Made by a program: the position numbers and the translations under genes. From assembly GCF_029870595.1 (NCBI RefSeq), contig NZ_JAPDIR010000001.1, positions 372,001-436,000 of the forward strand: 64,000 nt of DNA, written 5' to 3'. The notes under the pieces are model-generated. The model saw nothing but the letters and a program-made list of their open reading frames with translations, searched no databases and had not been told where the DNA came from. The DNA comes from Sphingomonas sp. CBMAI 2297 (GTDB taxonomy: Bacteria; Pseudomonadota; Alphaproteobacteria; Sphingomonadales; Sphingomonadaceae). Shown here one piece after another: positions 47,723-56,409 of this stretch (its first letter is position 1; each line of letters begins with the position of its first letter).

Positions 47723-48940
47723 ATGTCGGACAAGATCAACCGCGTCGTGCTCGCCTATTCGGGCGGCCTGGACACGAGCGTGATCCTGAAATGGCTCCAG
47801 CAGGAATATCAGTGCGAGGTGGTGACCTTCACCGCCGATCTCGGCCAGGGCGAGGAGCTCGAGCCGGCGCGTAAGAAGGCCGAGATGGCCGGCGTCAAGC
47901 CCGAGCACATCTTCATCGACGATCTGCGCGAGGAGTTCGTCAAGGACTTCGTCTTCCCGATGATGCGGGCGAATGCGCTCTATGAGGGCCTGTATCTGCT
48001 CGGCACCTCGATCGCGCGCCCGCTGATCGCCAAGCGCCAGATCGAGATCGCCAAGCTGGTCAATGCCGACGCGGTGAGCCACGGCGCCACCGGCAAGGGC
48101 AATGACCAGGTCCGCTTCGAGCTGGGCTATTACGCGCTCAACCCGGACATCAAGGTGATCGCGCCGTGGCGCGAATGGGACCTGACCAGCCGCACCCGGC
48201 TGATCGAGTTCGCCGAGCAGCACCAGATCCCGGTGAGCAAGGACAAGCGCGGCGAATCGCCTTTCTCGACCGACGCGAACCTCCTCCACACCTCGAGCGA
48301 GGGCAAGGTGCTCGAGGATCCGTGGGAGGAAGTGCCCGACTATGTCTATTCGCGCACGGTGAACCCGGAAGACGCGCCGAACGAGCCCGAGACGATCACC
48401 ATCGATTTCGAGCGCGGCGACGGCGTGGCGCTGAACGGCCAGGCGATGTCGCCGGCGACGCTGCTCACCGCGCTCAACGAGCTCGGCCGCAAGCACGGCA
48501 TCGGCCGGCTCGACCTGGTCGAGAACCGCTTCGTCGGGATGAAGAGCCGCGGCATGTACGAGACGCCGGGCGGCACCATCTATCACCTGGCCCATCGCGG
48601 CATCGAGCAGATCACGCTCGATCGCGGCGCCGCGCACCTCAAGGACGAGCTGGCGCCGCGCTATGCCGAGCTGATCTACAACGGTTTCTGGTTCGCGCCC
48701 GAGCGCGAGATGCTGCAGGCCGCGATCGACCATAGCCAGGAGAAGGTGACGGGCACCGTCCGGCTCAAGCTCTACAAGGGCAGCGTGATCGTCACCGGCC
48801 GCAAGTCGCCCTACAGCCTCTATTCGGAAAAGGTCGTGACCTTCGAGGACGATCAGGGCGCGTACGACCAGCGCGACGCGGCGGGCTTCATCAAGCTCAA
48901 CGCGCTGCGCCTCCGCCTGCTGGGCCGCCGCGACCGCTGA
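47723..48940 (+). CDS. argG: Argininosuccinate synthase
   Basis: A 405-residue enzyme that joins citrulline and aspartate in arginine synthesis. The ATP-binding loop SGGLDTSV is at 13-20. Family stretches [37 protein letters not shown] and [17 protein letters not shown] are intact. GGAG lies 7 bases before ATG 47723. It is monocistronic here and followed by a strong hairpin. Confidence 0.97.
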   Translation: MSDKINRVVLAYSGGLDTSVILKWLQQEYQCEVVTFTADLGQGEELEPARKKAEMAGVKPEHIFIDDLREEFVKDFVFPMMRANALYEGLYLLGTSIARPLIAKRQIEIAKLVNADAVSHGATGKGNDQVRFELGYYALNPDIKVIAPWREWDLTSRTRLIEFAEQHQIPVSKDKRGESPFSTDANLLHTSSEGKVLEDPWEEVPDYVYSRTVNPEDAPNEPETITIDFERGDGVALNGQAMSPATLLTALNELGRKHGIGRLDLVENRFVGMKSRGMYETPGGTIYHLAHRGIEQITLDRGAAHLKDELAPRYAELIYNGFWFAPEREMLQAAIDHSQEKVTGTVRLKLYKGSVIVTGRKSPYSLYSEKVVTFEDDQGAYDQRDAAGFIKLNALRLRLLGRRDR

Positions 48941-48950
48941 CGCGCGACGA

Positions 48951-48975
48951 CCGGGCCGGCGGCTGTCCGGCCCGG
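48951..48975. terminator. Hairpin between argG and the metallothionein-like gene
   Basis: CCGGGCCGG (48951-48959) pairs exactly with CCGGCCCGG (48967-48975) around a seven-base loop. It sits between two converging genes and lacks T-runs, so it probably acts on both strands as a weak terminator or 3' stabiliser. Confidence 0.5.
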
Positions 48976-48985
48976 TGCCTCGGGC

Positions 48986-49078
48986 TTACTTGCCGCAGCG
49001 GCAATCGGCGCCGCACTTGCAGTCGGTGCAGGTGCAGCTGGGCTTGCAGCGCTGCTCGGCTTCTTCGCGGGTCGTCAT
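48986..49078 (-). CDS. Metallothionein-like 30-residue peptide
   Basis: A very short gene encoding 30 residues, seven of them Cys: 11, 15, 17, 20, 22, 26 and 28 (CKPSCTCTDCKCGADCRCGK). The CxC, CxxC and CxC spacing is that of metal-thiolate proteins binding Zn(II), Cu(I) or Cd(II). GAGGAGA lies about 8 bases before the ATG, and the gene ends in TAA. It is much shorter than SmtA-type metallothioneins (about 56 residues) and lacks histidines. It lies 69 bases downstream of an AraC gene on the same strand. Expression and metal binding are inferred. Confidence 0.72.
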   Translation of the reverse strand: MTTREEAEQRCKPSCTCTDCKCGADCRCGK

Positions 49079-49147
49079 GTCGATATCTCCTCGTTGGTGA
49101 GGCGGGCCGGATAGGCGCGGCCGCGACGCCGCGCTTGAACGCAGGGG

Positions 49148-49903
49148 CTAAAATCGCGTCAGCGTCGTCGCCGGCAAGCCGAAGGTGCGCTTGAACGCCC
49201 GGCTGAAATGGGCTGAGTCGGCAAAGCCCGCCGCGTGCGCCGCCTCGGTGAGCGACAATCCCTCGGAATAGCCCTGCACCGCGCGGAACAGGCGCAGCCA
49301 AAGGACATAGGTCTTGAAGGCCAGTCCGGTCTGCTCGACGAACAAATGGCGCAGCCGGCTGGGGGAGAGGGGGATGCCGGCCGCGGCGCCGGCGAGCGTG
49401 AGCGGTTCGTCCAGATGATCGGCCGCGTGCGCGATCATGCGCAGGATGCGCGGATCGGGCAGGGGGGCTTCCGCGCCGGGGACGATCGCGTCGACGATCC
49501 CATATCCCGTCTCCAGCAAGGCCGTCCGTTCCAGCGGCGCCGCGAACGTGTCCCGCAGCGCGGCGGCCGCTGCGCGCATCCTCGCCGGATCCAGCGCGAC
49601 CAGCGGCGCTTCCTGGAACAGTGCGCGCCGCAGCGCCCGCCCCGTCCGGCTCTCGGGCTCGACGAAGACGAAGGCGAGCAGGCCGCGCGCTTCGAAGCGA
49701 TGGCGGGCATCGGCGTCCACCGCCAGCGCGGGCCCGCGCCATCTGGTGCCGGCGCAGTCGAGCGTCAGGTCGCCGGACAAGGCGATGGTGATCTGGATCG
49801 CATGGTGCGCGTGGAAGCCGGCATCGCCGAACCCCTCCGGCGCGTCGAGCACCCAGACGCTCAGGCCCTGTGCCATGGCCAGCTTCGCACGCCCCCGCGC
49901 CAT
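49148..49903 (-). CDS. AraC-family transcriptional regulator
   Basis: A 251-residue protein with an N-terminal cupin-like sensor (HAHHAIQITIALSGDLTLDCAGTRWRGPAL). The C-terminal double helix-turn-helix is seen as EPLTLAGAAAGIPLSPSRLRHLFVEQTGLAFKTYVLWLRL and SLTEAAHAAGFADSAHFSRAFKRTFG. The ligand is unknown. ATG 49903 is used; ATG 49876 is an alternative. The metallothionein-like gene follows on the same strand, but a link in function is speculative. Confidence 0.9.
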   Translation of the reverse strand: MARGRAKLAMAQGLSVWVLDAPEGFGDAGFHAHHAIQITIALSGDLTLDCAGTRWRGPALAVDADARHRFEARGLLAFVFVEPESRTGRALRRALFQEAPLVALDPARMRAAAAALRDTFAAPLERTALLETGYGIVDAIVPGAEAPLPDPRILRMIAHAADHLDEPLTLAGAAAGIPLSPSRLRHLFVEQTGLAFKTYVLWLRLFRAVQGYSEGLSLTEAAHAAGFADSAHFSRAFKRTFGLPATTLTRF

Positions 49904-50027
49904 GCCGCGGGTTTATGCGGGCCCGATCGGAATGTCAGCCCTTTCGTTCGAGCCGAAGGCACCGCGCGAGCGCATGGCATCCCGCGTTCCTAACGCGCTC
50001 TTAACCATGGTGGGCTAGACCCGGGCC

Positions 50028-51740
50028 ATGCCCGTCAGCTCCTTTCCGATGCGTTGGCGCGCGCCCCTGCTCGCGGCGCTGCTTGCAGCGGTGCTCACCT
50101 TGGCCTGGGCATGGCGCGACTGGGCGAACCTCTCCCAATTCCGCCTGCCCGATACCGACGACATGGTGCGGCTCCAGCAGATCCGCGATTGGCTGGCCGG
50201 CCAGTCCTTTGGCGACCTTGCCCAGCATCGGCTCGGCGCGGCCCCGGGGCTGGAAATGCACTGGTCGCGGATTGCCGATCTTCTCCCGGCGGGACTGATC
50301 CTCGCGCTCACGCCGCTGCTGGGCGGGCATGGCGCTATGCTGGCGGCGGTTATCGTCTCGCCGGCGCTGCTGTTCTTCGTTGCGCTCTGGCTGGCCGGCA
50401 CCGTAGCGCGCCGCCTGGACGCACCGCCGGCGACCGCGATCCTGCTCGCCGCGCTCGCCTATCCGGCGACCAGCCTGTTCCTGCCAGGGCGGATCGACCA
50501 TCACGGATTGCAGCTCGTCCTGATCCTGGTGCTGGTGCGCACGCTGCTCGGCACGGGCAGTGTCCGGGCCGGCGCGGTCGCGGCGCTTGCCGTGACGGCA
50601 TCGCTCGTCGTCGGGCTTGAGACCCTGCCGCTGCTCGGCGTCGCCGGTGCCGCGCTCGCGCTGCTGTGGGTGGCGGGCCGGCCGGGAAGCCGCGACCGGC
50701 TGCTCGGTTTCGGCATCACCCTGCCGCTCGCGCTTGCCGGGGCGGCCATCCTGTTTCGCACGAGCGGCTGGAGCGTGCCGGCCTGTGACGGCTTCACCGG
50801 GCTGCTGTGGCGCGCGGCGCAATGTGCCGCGATGGCGCCGGCGGGCCTGGCGCTGTTCGGCGCCACGGGTTCGCGGACCGTGCGCGCGCGTGCAGTCGCG
50901 GCCGGGATCGCCGGAGTGGCGGTGGCGGCGGCGGTGCTGCTGCTCGCGCCGCAATGCCTCGATCCCTATGGCGAGGTCGATCCGCTGCTCGCCCGCCTGT
51001 GGCTTGCCGAGGTCGGCGAGGCGCAGCCCCTGTTCGGCGCGCCGCCCGCCAATGCCATCGCCTATGCCGGGCTCGCCCTGGCCGGGCTGGTCGCGTCGCT
51101 CGTAATCGCCTGGCGGCGGCGCGAGGCCGGCTGGTGGGTGCTGGCCGCGCTCCAGTTCGCCGCGCTGGCGATCACGCTGTTCCAGTTGCGCGGCGCCTAT
51201 GCCGGAGCAATGCTCGCCGCGCCGGCCCTGGCGGTGACGATCGGCGCGGCGCGGGCCCGCGGCCCGCTGGTGCTGCTCGCCGCCTGGATCGCCGCGACCG
51301 GCATCCTCTATCCGATCGCCGCCACCGCGCTCTTCCCGCCGCGTGCCGCCTCCGGGCCGAGCTGCACCACGCCGGAGAGCCTTGCCCGGCTGGCGGCGCT
51401 CCCGCCCGGGCACCTGCTCGCGCCGCTCGACCTGGGCGCCTATGCGCTCGCCGCCACGCCGCACGCGGTGCTCGCCGCGCCCTATCACCGCAACAATCGG
51501 GGAAACCGCGCCATGTACGACTTCTTCCTGGGCCAGCCCGCGCAATCGGAGGCGATCGCGCGGGCATGGGGCATCGACTATGTCGCCTTCTGCCCCGACG
51601 ATCTCGATCGCTTCGCCAGGGAAGCGCGGGAGCCGCGCAGCCTCGCTGCCAGCCTGCGCGCCGGATCGGTGCCCGACTGGCTGGTGCCCATCGGCGGCGG
51701 GGACGCGCCGCGCATCTACAGGCTGGCGTCGCGCCACTGA
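50028..51740 (+). CDS. GT-C-like multi-pass membrane protein
   Basis: A 570-residue protein with about 12 helices. After the first helix comes FRLPDTDDMVRLQQIRDWLAGQSFGDLAQHRLGAAPGLEMHWSRIADL. The Asp pair after helix 1 and the MHWSR loop suggest a GT-C fold glycosyltransferase that uses a lipid-linked sugar. A periplasmic C-terminal domain follows (about 440-570, YHRNNRGNRAMYDFFLGQ). It is the first of three consecutive membrane-protein genes; its stop overlaps the next start by one base. The acceptor is unknown. Confidence 0.75.
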   Translation: MPVSSFPMRWRAPLLAALLAAVLTLAWAWRDWANLSQFRLPDTDDMVRLQQIRDWLAGQSFGDLAQHRLGAAPGLEMHWSRIADLLPAGLILALTPLLGGHGAMLAAVIVSPALLFFVALWLAGTVARRLDAPPATAILLAALAYPATSLFLPGRIDHHGLQLVLILVLVRTLLGTGSVRAGAVAALAVTASLVVGLETLPLLGVAGAALALLWVAGRPGSRDRLLGFGITLPLALAGAAILFRTSGWSVPACDGFTGLLWRAAQCAAMAPAGLALFGATGSRTVRARAVAAGIAGVAVAAAVLLLAPQCLDPYGEVDPLLARLWLAEVGEAQPLFGAPPANAIAYAGLALAGLVASLVIAWRRREAGWWVLAALQFAALAITLFQLRGAYAGAMLAAPALAVTIGAARARGPLVLLAAWIAATGILYPIAATALFPPRAASGPSCTTPESLARLAALPPGHLLAPLDLGAYALAATPHAVLAAPYHRNNRGNRAMYDFFLGQPAQSEAIARAWGIDYVAFCPDDLDRFAREAREPRSLAASLRAGSVPDWLVPIGGGDAPRIYRLASRH

Positions 51741-53290
51741 TGGAGCAGGCGGCCGTCCGCTGGTGGGAGACGCGCTGGTTCGCGCTGGCCGCGATCCTGG
51801 CGTCGTGCGTGCCGCTGCTCGCGCCGGGCGTACCGCCGCTCACCGACCTGCCGGGGCATATCGGCCGGTTCCGGGTGATGCTCGGCACCGATGCGGACGT
51901 GCTTGGCCAATGGTATCATTTCCAATGGCGGCTGATCGGCAATCTCGGCGCCGATCTGCTGGTCGCGGGCCTTGCGCCGCTGACCGGGCTGGAGCCGGCG
52001 GTGAAGCTGGTCACGATCGCGACGGTCGCGCTTTCCGCCGCCGGCATCCTGTGGATCGCGCGGGGGGTGCATGGCCGGGTAACGCCCTTCGCGCTGTTCG
52101 CGCTGCCGCTGGTCTACAACTACGCCTTTCATTTCGGCTTCCTCAACTTCGCGCTGGCGGCGGCGCTCGCGCTCAACGGCTTCGCCTTGTGGCTGCGGCT
52201 CGGGCGGCAGGGCCGGACGAGGCTGCGCGCGGCGCTGTTCCTGCCGCTGGCCTGCATCGTCTGGGTCGCGCACGTCATGGGCTGGGGCATGCTGGGGCTG
52301 ATGGTGTTCGGCGCCGAGCTGGCGCTGCGGCGCCGGCAGGGCGGCGGGTGGATCGACGCGGCGACGCGCGCCGCCATCGCCTGCCTGCCGCTCGCGTCGC
52401 CGCTGCTGCCGCTGCTGCTCTGGCGGCCCGGCGGCGGCGGCGGGATCACCGAGCGCTTCTTCAGCCTGCGCAAGGTGTCGTGGCTGGCGATCTTCCTGCG
52501 CGACCGCTGGTGGCCGTTCGACTTCTGCTCGGTGCTGCTGCTCTGGGGGCTGGTCTATCGAAGCCTGCGCGATCCGCGCTTCGGCCATGCGGCGGCATTG
52601 TCGGGGGCGTGCCTGATGCTGGCCGGCGCCTTCCTTCTCATCCCCTACAAGCTGTTCGGCTCCGCCTATGCCGATATGCGGCTGGCGCCGTTCCTCGTCC
52701 TGCTGGCGCTGCTCGCGATCCGCGTCGACAAGGGCATCGGCGCGCGCGAGCTGCGCTGGCTGGCGATCGCCGGCCTGGCGTTCTTCCTGGGGCGGACGGC
52801 GGGAACCACGATCAGCTTCTGGCAATATGGCCGCGAATATGATCGTCAGCTCGCCGCGCTCGACCATGTTCCGCGCGGCGCCCGGATCGTCGCGTTCGTC
52901 GGCGACAATTGCATCGATCCCTGGGCGCTGAGCCGGCTCGATCATCTCTCCGGCCTGGCGATGGCGCGCCGCGCGGCCTTTTCGAACGACCAGTGGGAGC
53001 TCGCCGGCTCGGCGCTGCTCACCATCGACGCGCCCGCGATGGGCGCGTTCGCGATCGATCCGTCCGAAGTGGTCCTCGCCGCCCCCTGCAAGGACAAGCA
53101 GGACCGGATGACCATCGACCAGGCGCTGCGCGGCTTCCCGCGCGACGCGTTCGACTATGTCTGGCTGATCGCGCCGCCGCCCTTCGACGCGCGGCTGCTC
53201 GCCGGCACGACGCCCGTCTGGCGGGACGGCACCAGCGGGCTGTACAAGATCGACAGGAACCGCTTGTCGGGCGGCGCCCCTGCGCACTAG
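51740..53290 (+). CDS. Multi-pass membrane protein, tandem paralog A
   Basis: A 516-residue protein beginning MEQAAVRWWETRWFALAAILASCVPLLAPGVPPLTDLPGHIGRF, followed by many helices (NYAFHFGFLNFALAAALALNGFALWLRL) and a C-terminal soluble domain with RGARIVAFVGDNC and FSNDQWELAGS. It is a close paralog of the next gene: both share WWxTRWF, PPLxDLPGH, FGFxNFAL and FGSAYADMRL. Topology suggests a polymer or glycan-handling membrane enzyme; no catalytic residues are certain. Confidence 0.72.
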   Translation: MEQAAVRWWETRWFALAAILASCVPLLAPGVPPLTDLPGHIGRFRVMLGTDADVLGQWYHFQWRLIGNLGADLLVAGLAPLTGLEPAVKLVTIATVALSAAGILWIARGVHGRVTPFALFALPLVYNYAFHFGFLNFALAAALALNGFALWLRLGRQGRTRLRAALFLPLACIVWVAHVMGWGMLGLMVFGAELALRRRQGGGWIDAATRAAIACLPLASPLLPLLLWRPGGGGGITERFFSLRKVSWLAIFLRDRWWPFDFCSVLLLWGLVYRSLRDPRFGHAAALSGACLMLAGAFLLIPYKLFGSAYADMRLAPFLVLLALLAIRVDKGIGARELRWLAIAGLAFFLGRTAGTTISFWQYGREYDRQLAALDHVPRGARIVAFVGDNCIDPWALSRLDHLSGLAMARRAAFSNDQWELAGSALLTIDAPAMGAFAIDPSEVVLAAPCKDKQDRMTIDQALRGFPRDAFDYVWLIAPPPFDARLLAGTTPVWRDGTSGLYKIDRNRLSGGAPAH

Positions 53291-53299
53291 AAGGCGCGG

Positions 53300-55081
53300 A
53301 TGGACAGGGGCGACGCGTTGCAATGGTGGCAGACACGATGGTTCGTGGCGCTCTGCACCTTCATAGCCATCATTCCGCTGCTCTGGCCCCAGATCCCGCC
53401 GCTGGTCGATCTGCCCGGCCATATGGGGCGCTACCGCGTCCAGTTCACCTATGACCAATATCCCTTCCTCCAGGAATGGTACGACTTTCGCTGGAGCCTG
53501 ATGGGCAATCTGGGCGTCGACCTGCTGGTCATCCCGCTGCACCATGTCTTCGGGCTCGAGCTGGCGGTGAAGCTGATCGTCATCGCGATCCCGGCGATGA
53601 CGGTGGCCGGCATGCTGTGGATCGCGCGCGAGGTGCATGGCCGCATCCCGGCGACGGCGCTGTTCGCGCTGCCGCTCGCCTATGCCTTCCCCTTCCATTT
53701 CGGCTTCGTCAATTTCGCGCTGTCGATGGCGTTCGCGCTGCTGGCGTTCGGCTGGTGGCTGCGGCTGGCGCGGCTGGGCAAGTTCGTCTTCCGCTCGATG
53801 GTGTTCCTGCCGATCTCGGTGCTGATCTGGGTCTGCCACACCTATGGCTGGGGCCTGCTCGGCATTCTCGCCTTCTCGGCCGAGCTGATCCGCCAGCACG
53901 ATCTGCGCCGCAATCCGCACGTGCCGTGGTACAAGGACCTGGTCGGCGGCTGGATCCTGCCCTGGTTCCATGCCGGCCTGCAGTGCGTGGTGCTCGCGCC
54001 GCCGGCATTGCTGATGGTGCTGTGGCGCTCGGGCGGGCACGTCACCGGCCAGACCTTCGACATGTTCAACTGGCGCGCGAAGATGCTGTGGATCACCCAG
54101 GTCTTCCGCGATCGCTGGCAGCTGTTCGACCTGGCCTCGGTGGGGGTGCTGTTCCTGCTGCTGTTCAAGGCGGTGCGCGATCCGAACATCCAATATTCGC
54201 GCAACCTCGCGCTGTCGGGCATCTTCCTCACCCTGGTCTATATCCTCCTGCCGCGCGTCGTGTTCGGATCGGCCTATGCCGACATGCGGCTGGTGCCCTT
54301 CCTGCTCGCGATCGGCATCCTCGCGATCCGGCCCAAGCCGGGCCTGTCGATCCGCGGCGCCGCGACCGTGGCGGCGCTCGGCATGGCCTTTTTCTGCGTC
54401 CGCATCGGCGCCACGACCTGGAGCTTCCTGCTCTACAGCGGCACCTATGACCGCGAGCTCAAGGCGCTCGAGCGCCTGCCCCAGGGGGCCCGGCTGATCA
54501 GCTTCGTCGGCGAGACCTGCCGCTACGAGTGGAAGCAGACGCGCCTCCAGCACGTTCCCGCGCTCGCGCTCGAGCGCAAGCTCGCCTATACCAACGATCA
54601 ATGGTCGATGGCCGGCGGGCAGCTGCTCACCGTGCGCTATGCCGCCGCCAAGCGCTTTGCCCATGATCCGTCGCAGATCGTCACCGACGTGCAGTGCCCG
54701 CGCGAATATTGGCGCCCGGTGGCCTGGGCGCTGGCGCGCTTCCCGCGCGATGCGTTCGACTATGTCTGGATGATCGAGACGCCGGCCTATAATCCGCGCT
54801 TCGAGCAGGGGCTGATCCCGTTGTGGCGCGACGGATCGAGCGCGCTGTTCAAGATCGATCATTCGGTGCCTGCGCCGGTGATCGAGCCGGGCGAGCTGCC
54901 GGTGCCGCGCTGGGAGCGCGACATCATCCTGCGCGAGGGACATCAGGGCGGCAGCAGCCTGCCCGATCCGGAGGCGAGCCCGGTGCCGGAGGAATCGCCC
55001 GAGCCGGTCGCGTCGTCCAGCCCGTCGCCCACGCCGAGCCCGACGGCCCGGGCGAAGCACCGGGGCAGGGTCCGCCACTAG
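53300..55081 (+). CDS. Multi-pass membrane protein, tandem paralog B with Pro/Ser tail
   Basis: A 593-residue paralog of the preceding protein (WWQTRWFVALCTFIAIIPLLWPQIPPLVDLPGHMGRY; PFHFGFVNFALSMAFALLAF; FGSAYADMRLVPFLLAIGILAIR; YTNDQWSMAGGQLL). It is longer by a C-terminal tail rich in Pro, Ser and Glu (PSPTPSPTARAKHRGRVRH). AAGG precedes ATG 53300, 9 bases after the previous stop. Tandem duplication is the simplest origin. Function is unknown. Confidence 0.72.
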   Translation: MDRGDALQWWQTRWFVALCTFIAIIPLLWPQIPPLVDLPGHMGRYRVQFTYDQYPFLQEWYDFRWSLMGNLGVDLLVIPLHHVFGLELAVKLIVIAIPAMTVAGMLWIAREVHGRIPATALFALPLAYAFPFHFGFVNFALSMAFALLAFGWWLRLARLGKFVFRSMVFLPISVLIWVCHTYGWGLLGILAFSAELIRQHDLRRNPHVPWYKDLVGGWILPWFHAGLQCVVLAPPALLMVLWRSGGHVTGQTFDMFNWRAKMLWITQVFRDRWQLFDLASVGVLFLLLFKAVRDPNIQYSRNLALSGIFLTLVYILLPRVVFGSAYADMRLVPFLLAIGILAIRPKPGLSIRGAATVAALGMAFFCVRIGATTWSFLLYSGTYDRELKALERLPQGARLISFVGETCRYEWKQTRLQHVPALALERKLAYTNDQWSMAGGQLLTVRYAAAKRFAHDPSQIVTDVQCPREYWRPVAWALARFPRDAFDYVWMIETPAYNPRFEQGLIPLWRDGSSALFKIDHSVPAPVIEPGELPVPRWERDIILREGHQGGSSLPDPEASPVPEESPEPVASSSPSPTPSPTARAKHRGRVRH

Positions 55082-55224
55082 GCCGGATCCGCCCCGGCGC
55101 GCCTTTCCCCCTCGATCGAACCCGCGCGGGAAGCGAAGACAGGGGGCCGTGGCGTAAACTTCCGCGGCGCGCGCCTGCGGCGAATCATTCCGGTGCCGGG
55201 GCGATGCGGCGGCGCGCGCCGCGC

Positions 55225-56400
55225 CTAGCAGCCGTGCCGGAAGGGCGTCAGTTCGCCGAGATATTCCTGTTCCTGCGCCACTGCCTCGCGCTCGCGCTCC
55301 AGATAGTCGGCGACGGCGCGGCGGAAGCCCGGATCGGGGAGGTAATGTGCCGACCAGGTGGTCACCGGCGCATAGCCGCGCGCGAGCTTGTGCTCGCCCT
55401 GCGCGCCTGCCTCCACCCGAGCCAGGCCGCGCGCGATCGCGGCGTCGATCGCCTGATAATAGCAGAGCTCGAAATGCAGGAAGGGCACTTCCTCGATCGC
55501 CCCCCAATAGCGGCCGTAGAGCGCGTCCGCGCCGATCAGGTTGAGGGCGCCGGCGATCGGCCGCCCGTCGCGCTCGGCCAGGATCAGCAGCACCTTGTCC
55601 GCCATCTCGCCGCCCAGCAGCGAGAAGAAGTCGCGGGTCAGATAGGGGCGGCCCCATTTGCGGCTGCCCGTGTCCTGATAGAAGGCCCAGAAGGCATCCC
55701 AATGCGCCTCGGTGATCTCGGCGCCGCACAGATGGCGGATGGTCAGGCCCGCCACCGCCGCCGCGCGCTCCTTGCGGATCGCCTTGCGCTTGCGGCTGGC
55801 AAGGTCGCCCAGGAACTCGTCGAAGCTGCGATAGCCTTTGTTCGCCCAATGGAACTGGGTGCCGGCGCGGATCAGCCAGCCGGCTTGCTCGAACAGGGGC
55901 AGCTGGTCCGGCTCGAGAAAGGTGACGTGCGCCGAGGACAGCCGGTTCCGGTCGGTCACCGCCTCGATCCCCGCGATCAGGCCGGGCGCCAGCGCGCCGT
56001 CGCGCAGCAGCAGCCGCGGGCCCGGCACGGGCGTGAAGGGCACGGCGATCTGGAGCTTGGGATAATATCGGCCGCCCGCCTGCTCCCAGGCCTCGGCCCA
56101 GGCATGGTCGAAGACATATTCGCCCTGGCTGTGGCTCTTGGCATAGGCCGGCGCGATCGCCGCGGGGATGCCCCGCGCGTCCTCGATCACGATCGGCAGC
56201 GATTGCCAGCCGGCGCGCGGGCTCACCGATCCCGAGCGCTCGAGGATCGAAAGAAAGCCATGGCCGACGAACGGGTTGCGCGCACCCGCGCACGCGTCCC
56301 AATCCCCCGGCGGGATCGAGCTTACGCCATCGGCGATACGAGCGGTCACGGAAGCGGCGGACACGGCATCCAGATAGGGATGAGGCCCGGCAAAGGGCAA
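55225..56400 (-). CDS. FemAB-like / GNAT-fold acyltransferase (PF04339-type)
   Basis: A 391-residue protein of the peptidoglycan-biosynthesis FemAB-like family (DUF482). Signatures are NPFVGHGFLSILERSGSV, AYAKSHSQGEYVFDHAWAEAW, FLGDLASRKRKAIRKERAAA, FYQDTGSRKWGRPYLTRDFF and YYQAIDAAIARGLARVEAGAQGEHKLARGY. It is probably a tRNA- or CoA-dependent aminoacyl/acyl transferase in the cytoplasm. The frame opens with TTG 56400, 9 bases after the mscS-like stop; GTG 56364 or 56349 are alternatives. Confidence 0.82.
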   Translation of the reverse strand: MPFAGPHPYLDAVSAASVTARIADGVSSIPPGDWDACAGARNPFVGHGFLSILERSGSVSPRAGWQSLPIVIEDARGIPAAIAPAYAKSHSQGEYVFDHAWAEAWEQAGGRYYPKLQIAVPFTPVPGPRLLLRDGALAPGLIAGIEAVTDRNRLSSAHVTFLEPDQLPLFEQAGWLIRAGTQFHWANKGYRSFDEFLGDLASRKRKAIRKERAAAVAGLTIRHLCGAEITEAHWDAFWAFYQDTGSRKWGRPYLTRDFFSLLGGEMADKVLLILAERDGRPIAGALNLIGADALYGRYWGAIEEVPFLHFELCYYQAIDAAIARGLARVEAGAQGEHKLARGYAPVTTWSAHYLPDPGFRRAVADYLEREREAVAQEQEYLGELTPFRHGC

Positions 56401-56409
56401 TGGCTTCGT

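Noticed and set aside
55000..55075. Pro/Ser repeats at the end of the third membrane protein as a possible tandem DNA repeat
   Set aside because: The codons vary and the repeat is at the protein level only, similar to the linkers in the ferritin-like tail. It is too short to suggest relatedness.
51716..56302. A 1,528-codon open frame on the minus strand
   Set aside because: It runs antisense to three well-supported membrane-protein genes and part of the FemAB-like gene. Its translation is Arg/Ala/Asp-rich without any family pattern. High GC explains its length.
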